From NCBI RefSeq assembly GCF_014805625.2, contig NW_023998414.1, positions 31,757,170 to 31,821,169 on the forward strand: 64,000 bases of DNA. Direction: 5' to 3'. The notes beneath the pieces were generated by a model. The model made no database searches and was not told the origin of the DNA. It saw only the letters and a list, made by a program, of their open reading frames with translations. Of the stretch, positions 62,419-64,000 are shown piece after piece (the first letter of the stretch is position 1; each line of letters opens with the position of its first letter). This stretch comes from Glossina fuscipes. Lineage: Eukaryota; Arthropoda; Insecta; Diptera; Glossinidae. Position numbers and translations under genes: made by a program.

Positions 62419-64000
62419 GGAGTTTTGCGGCACGTATGCCTAAATGGTAGTGACTGCCTGCTGCTGCTGCTACAGTGTAGCAGTAAGAATGAAGTCGTAC
62501 ACTCTACAGTTGAGTAGAGAGGTAATGATATAAAATTTTTATAATAATTTTTTCTTGCAAAATTTATGACACGTTTGAGTTGAGCATATGAATGTGTTTT
62601 ATTTTATACATTTCTTTTTAATGAAATGTCATAAATAAATCAGTTTCCTTTGATATTTTCAATATATATATATGCGATTGCAGAAGAGAGTACTTCAACT
62701 ATAGGAGCCAAAGTGTGGTTGTTGAAAACTTTTTAGAAAATGAAGAATAAATTGATGTATGATCGTTTCCTTCTTATTTTTCTTTTTTTTTTTTTTTTTA
62801 ATTTAATTTTCTTCAACTTTTTACAATGCGTAAAATATTGATGCTTCAAATACTTTGCCTTTTTCTTATAATAACAATGCTTGTCATTCACTTCAGTTCA
62901 GTTGAGTTATATTGAGTTTAGTGCGAAAAATCAAATCAGTTCTATGTAGTACGGTTGAGTGTATTGTTGATTTATATATATATGTATGTATATATATACC
63001 GTTACTCATTCATGTATAAGCAATGTAATATGCTGATGTGCTGATGATGCAGCTGTCATTTCCAGTATTAATGATTGGTGGCAGTAAAGGAAGCCCTGCT
63101 GATTTTTAAAATGCGCAGCTAGTGGCGGAAACTGTTCCCTTTCTTTACAGCCAACACAATGGTCAAAGTGTTAAAAATTGCTATCATAAATTAATGAGAA
63201 CGTAAATTTTATGTTGAAATTCTCTTGTCGTACATGTTCGTGGATGATGGCTGACTAACGATTGCTACAGACAGAAAGATTGTAATTGAAGCTGATAAAT
63301 TACATCAATTATTCAGTTACAGATGATGCATTTTATTATAATATTGAATTCGAAAATTTATTAAAACATTTTCACTTCAGATGAAGATAGAAAAGTTTTA
63401 TTATTTTTTTTTTTTTTTCAAATCACATCTTAATTATATAAGAATCAAGTCTAACAAAATAGTATAACTTTATCATTAATGGTTGGGTTTTTTTTATTTT
63501 AAATTTTTTAACTAAAATGTTTCTTCTTTCGTGCGTATAAGTATAAGACATCATCCCCGTCGTATGAGTAATAATAAAATAGAAGCATCATATCTAAATA
63601 TAGAGTTTTGCAATTACGCTTATACTTATACACTAATGCAATATAATTTACGTTACACTTAATTGTCTCTCAACAGCGTTCGAATTTTATTATTTCGAGA
63701 TTGGGAGCTAATTTGGCTCCGGGTAAATCGTAGCGAAAGCCATATGCGTCGGTCCGTCTATCCATAGGTCACCTGTCTATCATCAGGTTACTTGCCTTTC
63801 TATGCATCCACCTGTCCACCCAATGTACCTCATTCCACTTCCATTCATATGAGCAACGCTGTACTAATCCAAGTCTTTTGGCCGTCTATTCCTTTGTTTA
63901 CTCGTCCGCATTTTTATCGATCCGTTTTTCCATTAACCGACCTAATCACTTGTTTTTTGTTCATCCGTTTCTTTCCCTAGCCTTTAACTTAGCGCTAATC
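62419..64000. other. AT-rich DNA; pyrimidine-rich region at the right edge
   Basis: Poly-T at about 62784-62799 and 63403-63418 and a CTG quadruplet at 62459-62471. From about 63730 to the end the plus strand is rich in irregular gtccgtc, cacctgtc and atccgtt words. These could be a badly decayed GTCCGTC-type repeat core; the 62-codon frame there (63792-63980) is Pro/Ser/Phe-rich and not convincing. Confidence 0.4.

Overview
The window looks like non-coding DNA (a long intron or intergenic tract) from a higher fly (Diptera, Brachycera). It is strongly AT-rich and full of (AT)n, (AC)n, (CT)n and poly-A/T runs. It carries decayed mariner-family transposons of several lineages. It also carries several copies of a dispersed repeat with a GTCCATCTGTCCG-type core and a 'cctataaag / gtaacaccc' head, which I associate with cyclorrhaphan flies. 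I cannot name the species. No host protein-coding gene, tRNA, rRNA or recognisable ncRNA could be supported. The longest ATG-initiated frame is 161 codons, and most longer frames are translations of microsatellites or homopolymers.

Layout. 1-5.5 kb: AT-rich DNA with one dispersed-repeat copy (2.0-2.9 kb). 5.5-7.7 kb: a minus-strand mariner remnant, a plus-strand non-LTR reverse-transcriptase fragment and a second dispersed-repeat copy. 8.6-9.8 kb: long microsatellites. 10.6-17.4 kb: the densest mobile-element cluster. It holds (i) an internally deleted, minus-strand, irritans-like mariner with both inverted ends and a TA duplication (10630-12123); (ii) a ~730 bp element inserted inside that mariner (10804-11534); (iii) a plus-strand mariner with recognisable ends (14644-15722); (iv) a second, ~99% identical copy of the 730 bp element (15966-16696); and (v) a 421 bp solo LTR with a 4 bp target duplication (16927-17347).

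17.4-31 kb: mostly featureless AT-rich DNA with a minus-strand reverse-transcriptase scrap (24.0 kb), a dispersed-repeat copy (27.4-27.9 kb) and a mariner C-terminal fragment (28.6 kb). 31.1-31.7 kb: a mariner transposase remnant that keeps the second and third catalytic Asp blocks. 31.7-52 kb: microsatellite-rich DNA with two inverted-orientation dispersed-repeat copies (41.2-41.9 kb). 52 kb: a CT/CTAT simple-sequence tract containing a 10-N gap. 52.3-64 kb: more simple repeats, another dispersed-repeat copy (55.1-55.4 kb), a 70 bp tandem duplication (59.3 kb), a repeat-poor block with many TAAT cores that could be a regulatory module (60.5-61.1 kb), and a 108-codon open frame without an initiating ATG (62.1 kb).

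Nothing here forms an operon, cassette or clearly new system. The most informative structure is the nested insertion at 10.6-12.1 kb together with its second copy 5.2 kb away: it orders the insertions in time and points to an unidentified, recently active short element. All family assignments come from reading motifs by eye; no alignment or database search was run.
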